Source of the DNA: Ooceraea biroi
Lineage: Eukaryota; Arthropoda; Insecta; Hymenoptera; Formicidae
NCBI RefSeq assembly: GCF_003672135.1
Contig: NC_039510.1
Span: 496,001 to 560,000, forward strand
DNA length: 64,000 nt
Reading direction: 5' to 3'
The position numbers and the translations under genes are program-made. Shown here one piece after another: positions 1-12,900 of this stretch (position 1 is the stretch's first letter; the number at the start of each line of letters is the position of its first letter). Under the pieces are notes generated by a model. The model made no database searches and had not been told where the DNA came from. It saw only the letters and a program-made list of their open reading frames with translations.

Positions 1-3000
1 CGCGCAATGTCAAGGGAAATCGACGTGCAAGCGTACGGCATGGTGTTACTCGTACGCGTCGTTTCATCCTGCTAGCCAGCCGGTTGGTCAGTCGGTCGGT
101 CGACTGGCCGATGCACTTCGCTGTAAATGGCGTGTAAAGTGCTCGAACGTGCATGACAATAATGTCACACTCGGGTGGACGAGTATGATTAGATTCTGCT
201 GGTAAACGTGCGAAATCGGTTGTGATATTCGGCCTCATCTCTCACGCCGGAGCGTACATGCCAGTCCGAGCTACCGAGATTGCATTCTAAAGTTATACTT
301 CGTGTAATGCAACTTTGGGCGGATTTATTTGTAACGGAAGACGCGTGCTATGCATATGTACGCGTATGTACGCTATCGATAATGAACTTTTTATCTTCAT
401 CTGTTGATAATCGTGACACAATTTGTGTCGAATCTCGCGGTAAAAGATACGTATCATGTACTTCAACCAATACCGTTCTCCAAATAGGGGACCATCTTTC
501 ATCCCTCCGTGTGTCGCGGAATATGTCTGCTGTGCAAATTCGAATCACCGTGTTGCCGCTTTCGTAATTGTTCAAGTCTACAAGTGACAAAGGAGGTGGC
601 GCATACACGTACATACAGTCGAGCAGTTATTCGATTAGCGTAGCTTGCGCATATCTGAACACTTCAAGTACCGTTTGTTGAAACATAAAGTTACTAGCGC
701 GTTGGGGAGAGTTCGTTTCAAAAGCAGGTTCGCAACTCTTGCGGCCCGACCAGGCCAAAGTTCATTGCCATCTCCTCCTCTCCTTTTCTCAAGCCGCGGT
801 GTCTTCCTCTCGCCGCCGGTCGATCGACGGTGATCGATCGGTTGCACGATTAAGGCCAAGTGATTACCCCGATCCTTGTGGCTCTAGGTGGCTAAGTGAT
901 GGCAGCAGGCGGTTGCATAATTAATGAGCGACTAGAGAAATATTCGAATGACACCGATTATACTAGCGCCGTCAAGGCGCCGCACGTTGCGATCACAGAT
1001 CAAGATCGCGGAAGTCGCGGGAATGTTTGTGTATCACGATTTAATCGGATCAATCAACATTTAATTTAATTTAATCGGTTATCAAATGCCAATGAGCCTT
1101 CTCTAAACAGCCAGTGAGGAGAAACGGAATTGCCGAGCAAACAGAATAATTCTGATAATGAAAGAAAATAATCAACCGGTCTTATTGAGGCAATTAATTA
1201 ACTGTGAATTCCCGTTGCTTGCCGTTCTGTCTTCTGCGAACGTTTGAAAGAATGAAAGCGATGAAAGAATCATTACACGGTGTGATTTAACCTTTAGCTG
1301 TTTCTGTCATAACTCCGCGCGCTTTAATTGCCATTTCTATAATGCGGGACGATCGTGTATATCTGAATTATCGCGTCAGGCATTTGCCTCTCCGCGCTCT
1401 CGCGTAAAACAAATCCGATTGCCACGTCAACACTATTCATTTCGATTGCAGTCTCATAGCCTGACGCGATCGATTATCACGTGCGGGACTCGCAATATTA
1501 ATTATCGTGACCATTATAATTCTGTGATTAATCATGCCCAATTGCGCGACATCATTAATTTCGCACATACCACGTGCAATCGTCGCGCCGCATTGTATCG
1601 CCAAAATCTCGCCCCCTGTCTCCCACACTCACTCTTTCTCTTGCTTCCTCTCTGTTTTTCTTTCTCCCGTGGAAAAAAATGTATGCCCAGGCGAAACTCG
1701 GTCTTCCCGAAACGTCCACTGAGTCACATTAACCCTCATAGAGCTCGTTAACCCACGTGGCACGCTCGTGCGACAAAGGGACGCGGCACAGGAAGCCGCG
1801 CACAGAATCCGTCGTGTAATAAGGTTTTATGATTTCACAGCGGCGAGAGAACGGTGGAGCCCCGTTGCTGCTGCACTCGTGGGAAGAGCCCGGAAGACGA
1901 ATGCAGCAACGATGATGGCGAACAAGCGAGCGAATGAGCGAGCAAGCCTAATATCATCATGTACGTTAACGTTTTGTCTCTCCGCGTGGGTCTGCGTATC
2001 TGTACATACGACAAGCGCGCGATTTTACAGCAGTTTCATCTAGGCAATTAAAATTCTCCCCAAATGAGCTGTTCGCGCGCGAGCACGTCAGTGTCGCGCG
2101 CTTGATAATAGATAAATCAATGGAGCGAGTGCATTTTTTCGCTCCGCCGAGCGTGACGGCCTGATCCCGGACGGTTGAAGAGCGAAGCGAGTAACGCAGA
2201 ATCACAAAGAGATCGCGTAGTAATTTTACAAATTTTCAACTCTCGCACATGATCATATAATGAGATAGGAAAGCGGTAACTTTTTCGGAGCTTTATGAAG
2301 TGACAGTAATTATTACATTTTATGTACCAATCTTTAAAATATTTAATTTTATGACACGAATCTATAAGGAAAATGTGCTGTTGGATTCTCTCTCTCTCTC
2401 TCTTTCTCCGTTTTTCTTCTATAAATTGCTGCCTCGAATAAGGTATTATCGTTATTTATGATTACGTCGGTATGATTTCCGCGTTCGTGAACTCGCGAGG
2501 ATCGTAAAAGGAGCCGCGAAAATAAAAACATATACGCGGTCATCGATATTCTAATGCATTTTGCACATAGCCCCGTGAAGCATCCCGGCATCGATGCGCG
2601 ATTGCGGAGTTCCGGGATTTCTATTTCAATTCCTACCCTTTCGTACGGAGATATCGCTGGAATGCCGTATTAAGTCTAGCCCTCGTAACGCTGCGCGGCG
2701 AACGCGAAGGTACGATATCGTCAGAATTACGGGCAACAGCCGTGGCGGTGTGTACACCGCCATAGGTACGGTATATGTACTGTCCATACGAGCATTCACA
2801 TACCTACATCCGGCGTAAGCCACATTACAAGGAACTGAAGAGCAAGCCGACCCCGTGCCATTCCACGCAAGCGTGCAAAGAGCCTTTGTTCGCGGCGCAT
2901 TTGCTCGAACGCGATATTAAAGGACGCTTTAGAAAACGTAACAATCGTAAACGCATCATTCACCTATTCGAGATAACAAGCGTGACGCGTCTAATCTCGC

Positions 3001-4200
3001 GGACAATCATCAATGAGAAGAGTGAGAGGGCGAAATCGCTTAATGACGATCATCTTTCGTTCCGCGAATGAGACTTTCACGCTCCACGGTGACGTTCGAA
3101 TCGATAATCGCGGCGACACGGAACATTTTACGACCACTGTCCGCCACTTTTGACCTTCCGACACGTACTGATCGGGGCGACGTTCCTCTCGCGGGATTAT
3201 CGCACCGTGGCTCGCATTGTTAAACTCTCGCATGTTAGGCGGAGGGCAGCGAGATGAGAGGAGGAGGTAGAAGGAGCCTCGTCGGCACAATGGTGACACG
3301 AGAGGGCTAAGGTGACATATGGGGCAACTGATCCGTGACGAGATAGAATTACAATCTCAAGGGTAAGCCCAAGGTTCATGCCTAGTTAAAGCGGCACCGC
3401 TCGTGTTCGCCCAAGAGCTCGCGCATTACATGCGACTTGATTAAGCGCGGAGTCTCCCCGTCGAAGGGCCTGTGTAGCGAAGGCCGTGCCATATCACACG
3501 TCAGGCTGGCATAATCACGCGGTTTGATTTAGACGCGCGAGCCGAGAGACGTCGGTCGTAAATATCGACGGAACAATGGTCGTTTTCTGGTTGCATTCTG
3601 ATCGCGCGTCTAGTGCGAAAAGTTGCGATCCGAGAAAGGGAGAGAGAAGAGAAAAAGAAAATGCCTCTGATCTCGCAGGTAAAAAATAAAATTAGAAATA
3701 TGATCATACACACATTAATTAAATGCGCATTAGGATTACTTTACATTTGGAAAAGATCAAGTGACGACACAAGCATTATTTTATTAGAAATGATTTTGTT
3801 GGTGTACGAATATATACAATCATTGCAGTTACACATTACCCAACTAAATGCGTTGGTAATAAATTCTTCGCGTGTGTATTGACGCGGAGGTGGCGGGGAG
3901 GTGCGTGCATTTGCATATTATCTGCCAGAATGCCGCTTCCTGATTTAACATGTAATTTTGAATTCTACCCGTGAGTCGCTTCCTGCTACAACGACAATGA
4001 ATAATTTGTGTTTGAACAAAGTTGTCGGCGCGATAGCGGGTCGCAATGTAAATGTGTGGACTACTGTGTAATTGCGACGCGAAACGCTGGCAACGCGTCG
4101 CACGTTACGTTACGTGTCTTTTTGCGAAAACCGCCAACGCCAACCAACAATGAAACAATCAGTTCCATTAGCCAAAATCCCCAGAAGGCCGGATAACATT
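1..4200. other. No gene seen (intergenic or intronic)
   Basis: Both strands carry only short open frames of unremarkable composition. There is a short GGTC repeat near 85-105 and a CT run at 2387-2408. An A-rich start context precedes an ATG at 3661, but the frame beyond it is AT-rich and resembles no family I know. No splice-flanked, codon-biased segment was found. Confidence 0.6.
2387..2408. repeat. (CT)n microsatellite
   Basis: A near-pure CT dinucleotide run on the plus strand. It is one of about twenty such GA/CT tracts in the window. Confidence 0.85.
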
Positions 4201-4400
4201 GTACTTTTCTTAGATAGTCGAGAATACGTGAAGGAGAACAACAGCGACATAGCCAGACAATTTACCAGTCAACTTAGCCAGCAGATCAGCAACGAAACAA
4301 CCGATTTCGTAGACCGTCAGAAAGCCGTGCTAAATGTACTCTTCTCAAGTAGTTGAGAATATGTGAAGGAAATCAAATGCGACGTAGCTGGCCAGCATAG
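4201..4400 (+). repeat. Diverged tandem repeat, 135-bp period, coding-like
   Basis: Bases 4201-4260 align without gaps to 4336-4395 at about 75% identity by eye (45 of 60). The 135-bp spacing is exactly 45 codons, so the plus-strand frame is kept between copies: EYVKENNSDIARQ in copy 1 matches EYVKEIKCDVAGQ in copy 2. In copy 2 the codon matching CGA (Arg) of copy 1 is TGA, a stop that a CpG-to-TpG transition would give. Copy 2 then degenerates, with a loss of about 10 bases near 4397. A weak third echo (gtcgagaacatgaa) lies near 4434. I do not recognise the repeat. It may be a relic of a repeat-containing protein or a non-coding duplication that happens to keep frame. Confidence 0.5.
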
Positions 4401-4668
4401 CCAGCGAACAGTCTAAACCGAGTAAACACGGTTGTCGAGAACATGAACCCACGAAGGGGAAGGTCAGAGAACCCCCGGAGATCCGTTCACATCGGTCTCT
4501 ATTATATTGGTGGTCCTCCACTTGCCTCCGCCCTACCCCAAGTCTCAAACGTGCATGCACACGTTACATGGGGGTTGAGCACGAAGAAGGATAACAGAAT
4601 GCCACATCCACTGACACCACATACCTAATACACGACGCGGGTCACGCCGCGTGTCATACCTAGCTATC

Positions 4669-4734
4669 TGCCTACCTACCCACCTACCTACCTACCTACC
4701 AACCTACCTACCTACCTACCTACCTATCTACCTA
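4669..4734. repeat. (ACCT)n tetranucleotide microsatellite
   Basis: About 16 slightly interrupted copies of ACCT/CTAC. A smaller cluster of the same motif lies at 15377-15400. Confidence 0.9.
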
Positions 4735-4796
4735 GCGAGCAGATACCAAGAGGAAAGCCGAATGTATAAAGGTTGCTACGGAGGCTGCGCGGTCCA

Positions 4797-4829
4797 GAGA
4801 GAAAGAAAGAGAGAGAGAGAGAGAGAGAG
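4797..4829. repeat. (GA)n microsatellite
   Basis: A GAAA-to-GA run on the plus strand, about 70 bases after the ACCT tract. Confidence 0.9.
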
Positions 4830-7800
4830 CGCACACGTTCCACCTGCTCGCATAAACCACAGGGATATCCACTTTGCTTGGGTGCATGGCTAGATACGTT
4901 CGCATAATGGGAGCGTATACGTGTGTGCAGCGAGTCCGAACTCTGGGGTACCTGACGCCGTGCTGAACGGATCGCATGCCGGCCACGTAATGGCGATTTA
5001 CGTTTCCCCTTTAAGTCGGGGTCGCTTCGAAAGCGATCGCACCCGCCGATGCATCTCGAGCGAACTATCTTGCGGCAGCAACAGCAGCAATAGCGGCACC
5101 ATCGTTACGTCGTTGCATATCGGACGAACCGCCATAACCAAAGCGTAACGAGACAATGCAAGACATTGATGATTCGCCATAGTTTTATCCCGTTTTTGCG
5201 AATAGGCTAGATCGTCACGAAGAAAAGAGAAAGATGCAGCTGATCCTCTTGAAAATTTACATCTGCGAGTCGAAGTTGCAAGAACTAACAGCAAAGAGAC
5301 AACGAAAGCTCACGCTCTTGGAAACTGAATACAAGCGATGTACACGTACAGATAAATAGTTCCGATCATGCCGCGTGTAAATTTTGAATAACACGACGCA
5401 TTACCGGCAAACAAGCAACTATCAATCTGCCCGTCTATTCGGTCGCTGCGGGGACCCCGTCCATATACGGATACACAGTTTGTAGTAAACCGATGTATGT
5501 ACGCGGGGGCCACCGAGCATTGTTACTGCCGACCGATCGACGCCACCGGGGGCGGTGGCGGCGTCGTTTCCATGGGAATTCGCTGGAAATTCGACCGTTG
5601 TGTGCAAATTTACGCGACCTTCCTCCCCGTTTAATTAACACCGCTATCAAAGCGCGACGATTCTGTATCTTTCACACGGTCAAACATACGCGGAAAGCAG
5701 AAACTGTAGGTTACGTAATTGGTGCGATAATTGGTTGTCGTTTTATACGTCCTCAGGATTATCCATGTTTCGCGAGAGTAATGAGAATACCCTAACAAAG
5801 ACGTCGAGATCCATGGTGTTAATATTATAGAAGCTACGTTTGCTCGCTCACCCGCCAATATGTAATACAATTAATTTCCACATTATAGTCTAAAAACCGA
5901 GAAGTTCATTAAACGAAAAACTACACGTCTATTAGGTAGAGCGAAAATATCGCATTATAATTTAAATAATATATTTTTACATAATTTAACATTCCCTTTG
6001 TCGTCGCTTATAAAGATGCAAAACATGATTCATAAAACGCTGACTGAAATTATTTTCTATCTCGCAAGAGTCATGAAAACACGTAATACCATTTATTTCA
6101 CTATTCGACGGATATATTAATGCAATAACAGGAATATGCCATAACTGTACGAATTTCGTGTGTGAGAATTTCACCGAGTTTTTTATTGCCTTTCATATTG
6201 TCCGAATAATCTCGTTGCGACTAGCGAGATACGCAAGTAACGAAATTGGCGTCATCGAGTATCAAAGGCAATAGAATTTCCCATCATCGAGCCTGCACCA
6301 ATACACCATAATTAGATCGGAGATCGCGTGATTAATTACCGTAAGTCGAGATGTTTGCACCTGCGGTGACTCAATAATTCCTTGGATCGATAAACACAGA
6401 ATTGCTGGTAACCCAATCAACCAACCCTAGCAGCACTTGATGATTACACGCTGAAAGGATCTGGCCAGGCTGTTGTGATCGCAGATTCATTTTTGTTCAT
6501 GCTTATTCATCACAAGCGAATTACCATGGGAATTGCATCTCGGAATAACCGAAAGATATACGTGTTTATTTCTATTAATTTATTTCTATTTATTCCATTA
6601 GGTAAACAGAATACTCGTACTGCAATTCCCATGTAACATTTACGAAAAAATCGGTCGTCACCTTCTTTCGCTTTTGTACGGTTTCAAGATAAATATTTCA
6701 AGAGACTGTTACGGTACATTCTTCCTTTGAGCTCTGGCGAAGTAGTGCATGCAGCTTTCGCAATTTGAGATAGCTCGAGCTTTCTTGAATTTCTGTGGAA
6801 ATGAAACAAGCAGCTCGCAAGAATGAGAGTCTGTCTGTTATGGCGCGAGCTTTGCGTGACAATACATTCTCCCTGGCAAGAGAAGCTTGATAGACAAAGA
6901 CAGTTGACTGGAAATTACTCCGTTCCTTTTTCATGTTTGCCACAGCTGAACATTCACCGTGCATTTCTTTTCTTCTCGCATGTTTTATGCCATAATTTTC
7001 AAGCACTATCAAAAGAGAAGTCTTTCCATGTGGTGAAAGAAAGATTTTTTATTAAAAGTTTTAACTTTTATATAAAAAAAATTCATTTCAAGTATTTCAC
7101 ATCAAGTTATACGCTGATCAGCGCTAAGGAGACTTACAACGAGAATAAAGCAAGTAATCAGTTTGTTTATGGAAATTAATTTGAGCCGCAGAGAATCACG
7201 CATTAATAACGGGACTAAAAGCCATATAAAGACGAAATTGGAGTACACGGGAGAGACGTGGAGAGGAAGGAAAGAAAGCGACGAGGCAGCTGTTATACGC
7301 GGTTCCATTGTGAGCCCGTCCGGTGCTCTGCAATTATTTACCGGCACGTAGGGACGACGGGTGAGAAACATCACGCGAGAACAGAAACGCCCGACGACTT
7401 ATGGCGCTTCGGGACACGAGACAGTCACTGATCGTGCCTCGCGCAGAATACGCGCCGCTTTTGCAATGCAAATTCTACGTCTAGCGCGTAATACGCCTCA
7501 TTCGTCACAAGTAGCAAACGCGGCGCCGTTCGCCGCAGCGTTACTAAATCTCCGCCACGTAAGCGAGGTAGCGTCCCTCTCTCACAGATAAGGAATTAGC
7601 AACGGCGAAGCGTCAGCATGAAAATTTTCCGGCCGCAGTATACGAATATACAGCGATTTCACACGCACGCCGAGTGTATCGATAAGAGGACAATAATAAT
7701 TTGAATTGGTGAAAATACTGTTATAATACGCGAAATTGGTACGATCTCCCGGTATCGCGCGTGAAATTGGCATTACGCAGGAAAATACGTGCTAAAATCC

Positions 7801-9890
7801 AGGCTTGTCTCATGTATAATGTATGTGTTTAAATGTGGGTCACAACTCCGCGATTGCCGGTAATATTCTGCTCGTTTAGCAGGGAATTATTAATAGCATA
7901 TTATATATCACCGAATATAGAATAGAGAATCGGGCGAGCGAGCGCGTGGCTGATTAAGTAAATGAGGGCCGCGGACAAAAACTTTCGGTTGAGAGAACGA
8001 GTAATGGAGAATGCTGTTGAATTAACGATTTGCTGTTACACGCAAATCTCTTATTGCATAAACATAATTCGTAATATTATACGCGTGGATTACTCTTCTT
8101 GCTCATGAGAAAATTGAGGACGCATTAGCGTAGCGCGATAAAATCTGATATAAATTGACGTAATCGCATAACCGATCTACGCGGGCCAAAGTGAATCTTT
8201 ACGCTTAGTGTTTTCCGTCGTTAAGGGAGAGTACCACGGGAAACGACGCTGGCGATTACTATCTGCGTTTCCTGCTCTCAGGAAACGAGCGAGAGTGCGC
8301 GACGGCGCTTTTACAAGAAGCGATCCCGTTGTCTCCCTCTTCCGTTTTCTTATCCGAGAGACGGAGAGCACGTATACGTAAGCCTTAATGAAGCCGTAGT
8401 ACTTGAAGCAGACATTAAATCGGCGTCTGGCCAGCCAACAATTCTTCCCTGACGTGCTGCGAGGGCTTTTTCTGAACGTACGCCAGACCGACTCGCAACG
8501 CGAGTGCACCATACCAAGCCTCTTGGCTCGAGACGCGGAGTCTTTCTTTTAATGCCATGCGACGCTATCTTTTGCGATTTCACGTTAATCATAACTTGGT
8601 TTCTCCGGCTCGTACCGATATTTCGCCTAAAAGCTTAAAGATGCATTTTGCACAAAGATATATCAGCGAGTATACACATTCGAATAGATATGCAGCAATA
8701 ATTTCAAGCAGCACGTGTGCCCCGCCACGAACATTCCCGCAAATAATCGCCTTGCGATAAACCGTTGCCGCGGATTCGCGATCGCGATTTGTCGTTCCAT
8801 ATCTCTCGGTTTGGCGCGCCCAGAGAAACTGCCGGAGAAACTACCCACGCGTAATTTCTTGATGAAGTGGTCGTTTGCGGGGCGACTTTAGACCATGAAA
8901 TCATATTTGCGGAGACTTCGACGAAGTGCCTACAAGAGCCTCTCGACTGTGTACCTAGAGGGCTATAGAGAGCAAATGGCCACGCTCGGACTTGGTCATT
9001 ACGTGTGAAAGCAAGTCCGTCCGTGCGGCAAGTGAGACTCGACGAGTTACGAGCCGAGAGTTAAAGCAAAGTGACAACTTCGCCCGACGACGATCTCTGA
9101 CGATCGAGAGATGTGCCGAATCGCAATCTCGGCTCAAGACCGTTTCACTCGCGTTTGACTTAGGCAATATCAAACTGCGAGAAAGGTATTTCGCGTTTGG
9201 AAGTTCGCAGATGCGGAAATCGAGCGTAACGATTAGATCATCGGTGATAAAACAAAGACGCGAATCATCCGACATGTAAATAAGGATACTCGCGTAGTTT
9301 GTGCAATCGTTATATCATCCAAAGTTGCGCCGCTAACTACTGTTTGCGAGCGTGATGAAAGTTGCAGTAACGGAACGTGAAATGAAGCTAATTCGATGCA
9401 GTTCTGCGAATGTTAGGCCAGACAAATGTTCAAATAACCAGTCACGAGGGGGAAAGATTGTACACGTTCACGGGACAGAGGAACCGGTGAGCTATGCGGG
9501 CTACGTAGAGAGAGATATTCTGTTACAATAGGGTTGCTTCCTGGGTTGGTTCGCCAAATTGGCACACCATGTTGCGGTCGCACGTTAATATTAATTACCA
9601 TTCAACCAGCACGCATTTCCCCTTGTAAATACGCCAGTAAATGTACCACAAATATCTGAATTTCCCATGACAAGTGTATAGATTAAAGTGACAGCAATGT
9701 ACCGCAATATCTGTCCAATATGACGTTTGATTTACAAACTTCAAAACGATTGCGCTCAATGATTTCATGGAACGTAGCCGCTCTTTCAATTGCATTTAAT
9801 TGGTTTCCGTGATACATTTCATTTTAAGTAAAAATACTGTTGGGCGATGAACTCATTTTTGTTGAAAATTGGAAATTATCGAAAATAATA
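4830..9890. other. No gene seen; AT-rich patches
   Basis: AT-rich stretches lie at about 5820-6180 and 6530-7180. The latter holds a small palindrome (TAAAAGTT, 2-base loop, AACTTTTA) at 7053-7070. Moderately long frames at 8955-9279 are open on both strands at once, which argues for chance rather than coding. No transposon ends, RNA genes or codon-biased exons were recognised. Confidence 0.6.
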
Positions 9891-9906
9891 ACGTGAAATT
9901 TCACGT
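9891..9906. repeat. 16-bp perfect palindrome
   Basis: ACGTGAAATTTCACGT is its own reverse complement. Its right part begins ACGTGAATAAT, which recurs about 36 bases downstream. It could be a dimer binding site or a chance AT-rich palindrome. The palindrome is directly visible but its function is unknown. Confidence 0.5.
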
Positions 9907-9960
9907 GAATAATATATAATGAAGTGAATAAAAATATACGTGAATAATGTTACTATTTCA

Positions 9961-12900
9961 CTCGTCATGCTTGCAGGGCAAGACATGTCTCATGAACAAA
10001 TTATTCCACCAAAATTTTAGACGCACGAGGATTGTGTATCGCGTCAAAAGTGGAATATCGGTAAAAAAATTGCCGGAACGGGGCAGCCGCGCGGAGAGAG
10101 AAAGAGATTACACTCATCTTGGCGGATTCGCGTGTAATCACGGGAGAAAATTTCGGCCATACGTTACGTCGTCCAGAAATTACGGAGGTCCCACTCCAGG
10201 CGACGTGTCCAAAAGTTGGTAATAAGCAGACTAAAAGTACACTGGGTGTAGTGCGCGGTACATGTATAAGCCTGAAGGCTCCGAAAATTGGGGGACCCGC
10301 ATAATCTCCCCTTAACACGGAATTGAGATTAGTGTATTCACGGTAACTCGACGGTGTATCCGCCTGCAGCATCGAGCGCTCTGGCCAGGACGAATTCGCA
10401 GCACATCGCCGTCCAGGCAATTTGCCGCGAAACGAGATAACTTTGTTCCTTCGAGACGGCAGTTATGTCGCTTCTTTCGTCGCGTCGACTAGACGCGGGT
10501 AGCCGGCTGTAAGAGCGGCTTAACACCGGATATTCGGATCAGATTCGCGAGATTCGGTCGAGGGACCGAACCACCCTACCTCATAATCGCGGATAATCCA
10601 AATCCACCCCGAATCGACCGCCGGAGTTTCGCGTTGCGTCCACGTGACATCTTCGCTAACGTGACGAGGTGACGATCGCTCGTTCGCGCAATACAAGTAC
10701 GTGCCGCGAAAACGTGCGCCGATGCAATGTGACCGTGCGATGTAGGTCAACGAGCGTGCCGATAATAATGTAGCAGTTATTGGCTACGCTATTTCCATTT
10801 TAATATCGGCCGGATTATAATATTAGTTAGCCGCCGAGCTAATTATGGCTAATTATGGGATAATCACCGGAATTACGACTCTCGCATCGACGTGTACCGT
10901 TACGCGAAACTATACCGAGTACACGCGCAGGAAGGGGACCGTGCTTCCTGCCGAAATAATTAGCGTCGTTTCTTCGAATTTCTTACGCGCGAACCGCGTG
11001 GCTCTGTTTCCTCGCAGGAAGTTGTAATATCAGCGGCACGAGTAACGTCTCGGCTGTAAAGCCGCGCAAACTGGCGAACCCGATAATCCGGGATTCGAAG
11101 CACCGTGTCAATTCGATTCGTGACATCGATGAATAAATTGAGGATACCCTCGAGGCGCACTCGCGCATTTCCGCGGAACTGTTTGCGAAGCCTGGCTGAG
11201 AGAGTTACAGCGGGATTGCCCACGGCGTGTAAGAAACACGAGAGCGCGCATAAAGTTTATTACAAGTTTATCATGGGATCTTGAACCCGCAGTTTTCCCT
11301 CCTCCGCCCACGAAGGTGGAGGCGCGAGGCACGTTCGACCTGAAAATAAAACTCACGAGTCAGCGAATCGAGGTCGCACCACGAACGCTGACCTTGTCGG
11401 CATGAAACAAAGCGAGATTAAAATCTCAAAAATTCGAACTGCGGCCCACGCATGGCGTCGGCATGCAAAATATTCGTATGCACGCGGTGGTCCCGGAGGA
11501 GGCAACGAGATCTTGATATAAATAGACCTATCGCAGAAATCCTGAAACCACAATTGCGAATTCCATCATCACTTCCCTTTCTTATTGTGACATTAAATTT
11601 GAAATCCTTAAGTTTTCTCGAATTTAGAGTAGATCGGCAACTGCGAGTAGCGGTGGCATATTACGCATTTTTATTTTTAACGCGTGTGGCCGATAAAACT
11701 CTTGTATAAAGACCAAAACTGTAAACCAGCGGCTTGAAGAATGCCGACGGTGTAATCGTGATCCTCGCTATCGATACGGCGCCTACGGCCTTATCAGTCG
11801 CCGTCATAAATATAGAGAACATCTCCAGTAACGGGCCCCAAGACCAAGCCAATAGATACGGACGACTCGATACTGGCGGCCACGATAAGATAACCCTTCG
11901 TAGAAATGCTCGTCGCGTCTGGCAAATGAACCACGCGCGTGGTAATGTAATACCTAGGGCGAAGATGGCGACGAGCCGTGGGACGGGTAGCAAGACCCCT
12001 AAACGATGATGAATGTCTTGTTAGTTGCACGAGCAAGCGGCGTTCCTCGGCTTTGCGCGCATGAGCATTTATCAATTACGCGCCATTCTTATCGATGTAC
12101 TTGGCCCGCGTTCGAGAGATATATAAATTATGATACGCGAACGAGAGTTCGAAACGATCGAGGCACGGGCGAGCTATTAGCGTCAAAATGATCCAACTGC
12201 GTTTCCCGATTTAGTTGCTGAATTTTATGGCACACGACATAATTAAGTCGGTGGTACTCCGTCGGAAGCTCAGCAAACAGCTCAGCACAGTCGGATGTAA
12301 GAGTACGTGGAAATCGATTGGAGCTCTCTCGTCGGGGAATCGTGAACAGGCGGCGTCTAATCGTGAAATTCTGGCATGTCGAAGGTAATTAATTAACCAC
12401 GTTTCCGGCGTTTCCTTCGCTGGCATGCGGCCAAAACTGTCGGAGATCGTGCGGATTGTGTCGGATATCCGTGAGAAATTGGCCAAGACCGTCCTTCTTC
12501 GAGGAAATGAGCTAAATCTCGTGTCGTAAAGTACGTGCTTTAAAGATTATCCTCATCCTTTGGATCGTATTTATAGCAATCGACTTCGAAAAAGAAATTA
12601 CAATGAACTGAACAATTAATCAACTTGATGTTAACTTGATGTCATTAGTAGAGAGGGGTTTGTCGCACTTTGGGGTGGTACCAGCGCTGTCATGCATCAG
12701 AGAGAGCCCTGCACAATGAAACGTCGATTTCGTTCTAGCACGAAAACACCGACATTAACTTTCCAGACACAGATACTCTGGTATGGAGGCTGTGGGATCC
12801 GTATCTTCGTTGTTCGCTGGGTGAGCAGGAAACGCATCTGTCGCCTTCCGTAAATGGCGGCTAGTCGCAGCGAGGGCGTCAGACGGTGGCATGCGCGGAA

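Noticed and set aside
9977..10222. A frame reading GKTCLMNKLF right after CTTGCAG looks like the P-loop of a Rab/Ras GTPase.
   Set aside because: The rest of the frame lacks the switch I threonine and the TIG.DF, WDTAGQE and NKxD motifs, and no donor site ends a short exon sensibly. Seven matching residues are expected by chance in this much sequence.
11030..11110. A minus-strand CTTCGAATCCC resembling a tRNA B box.
   Set aside because: No A box, anticodon arm or acceptor stem could be paired around it.
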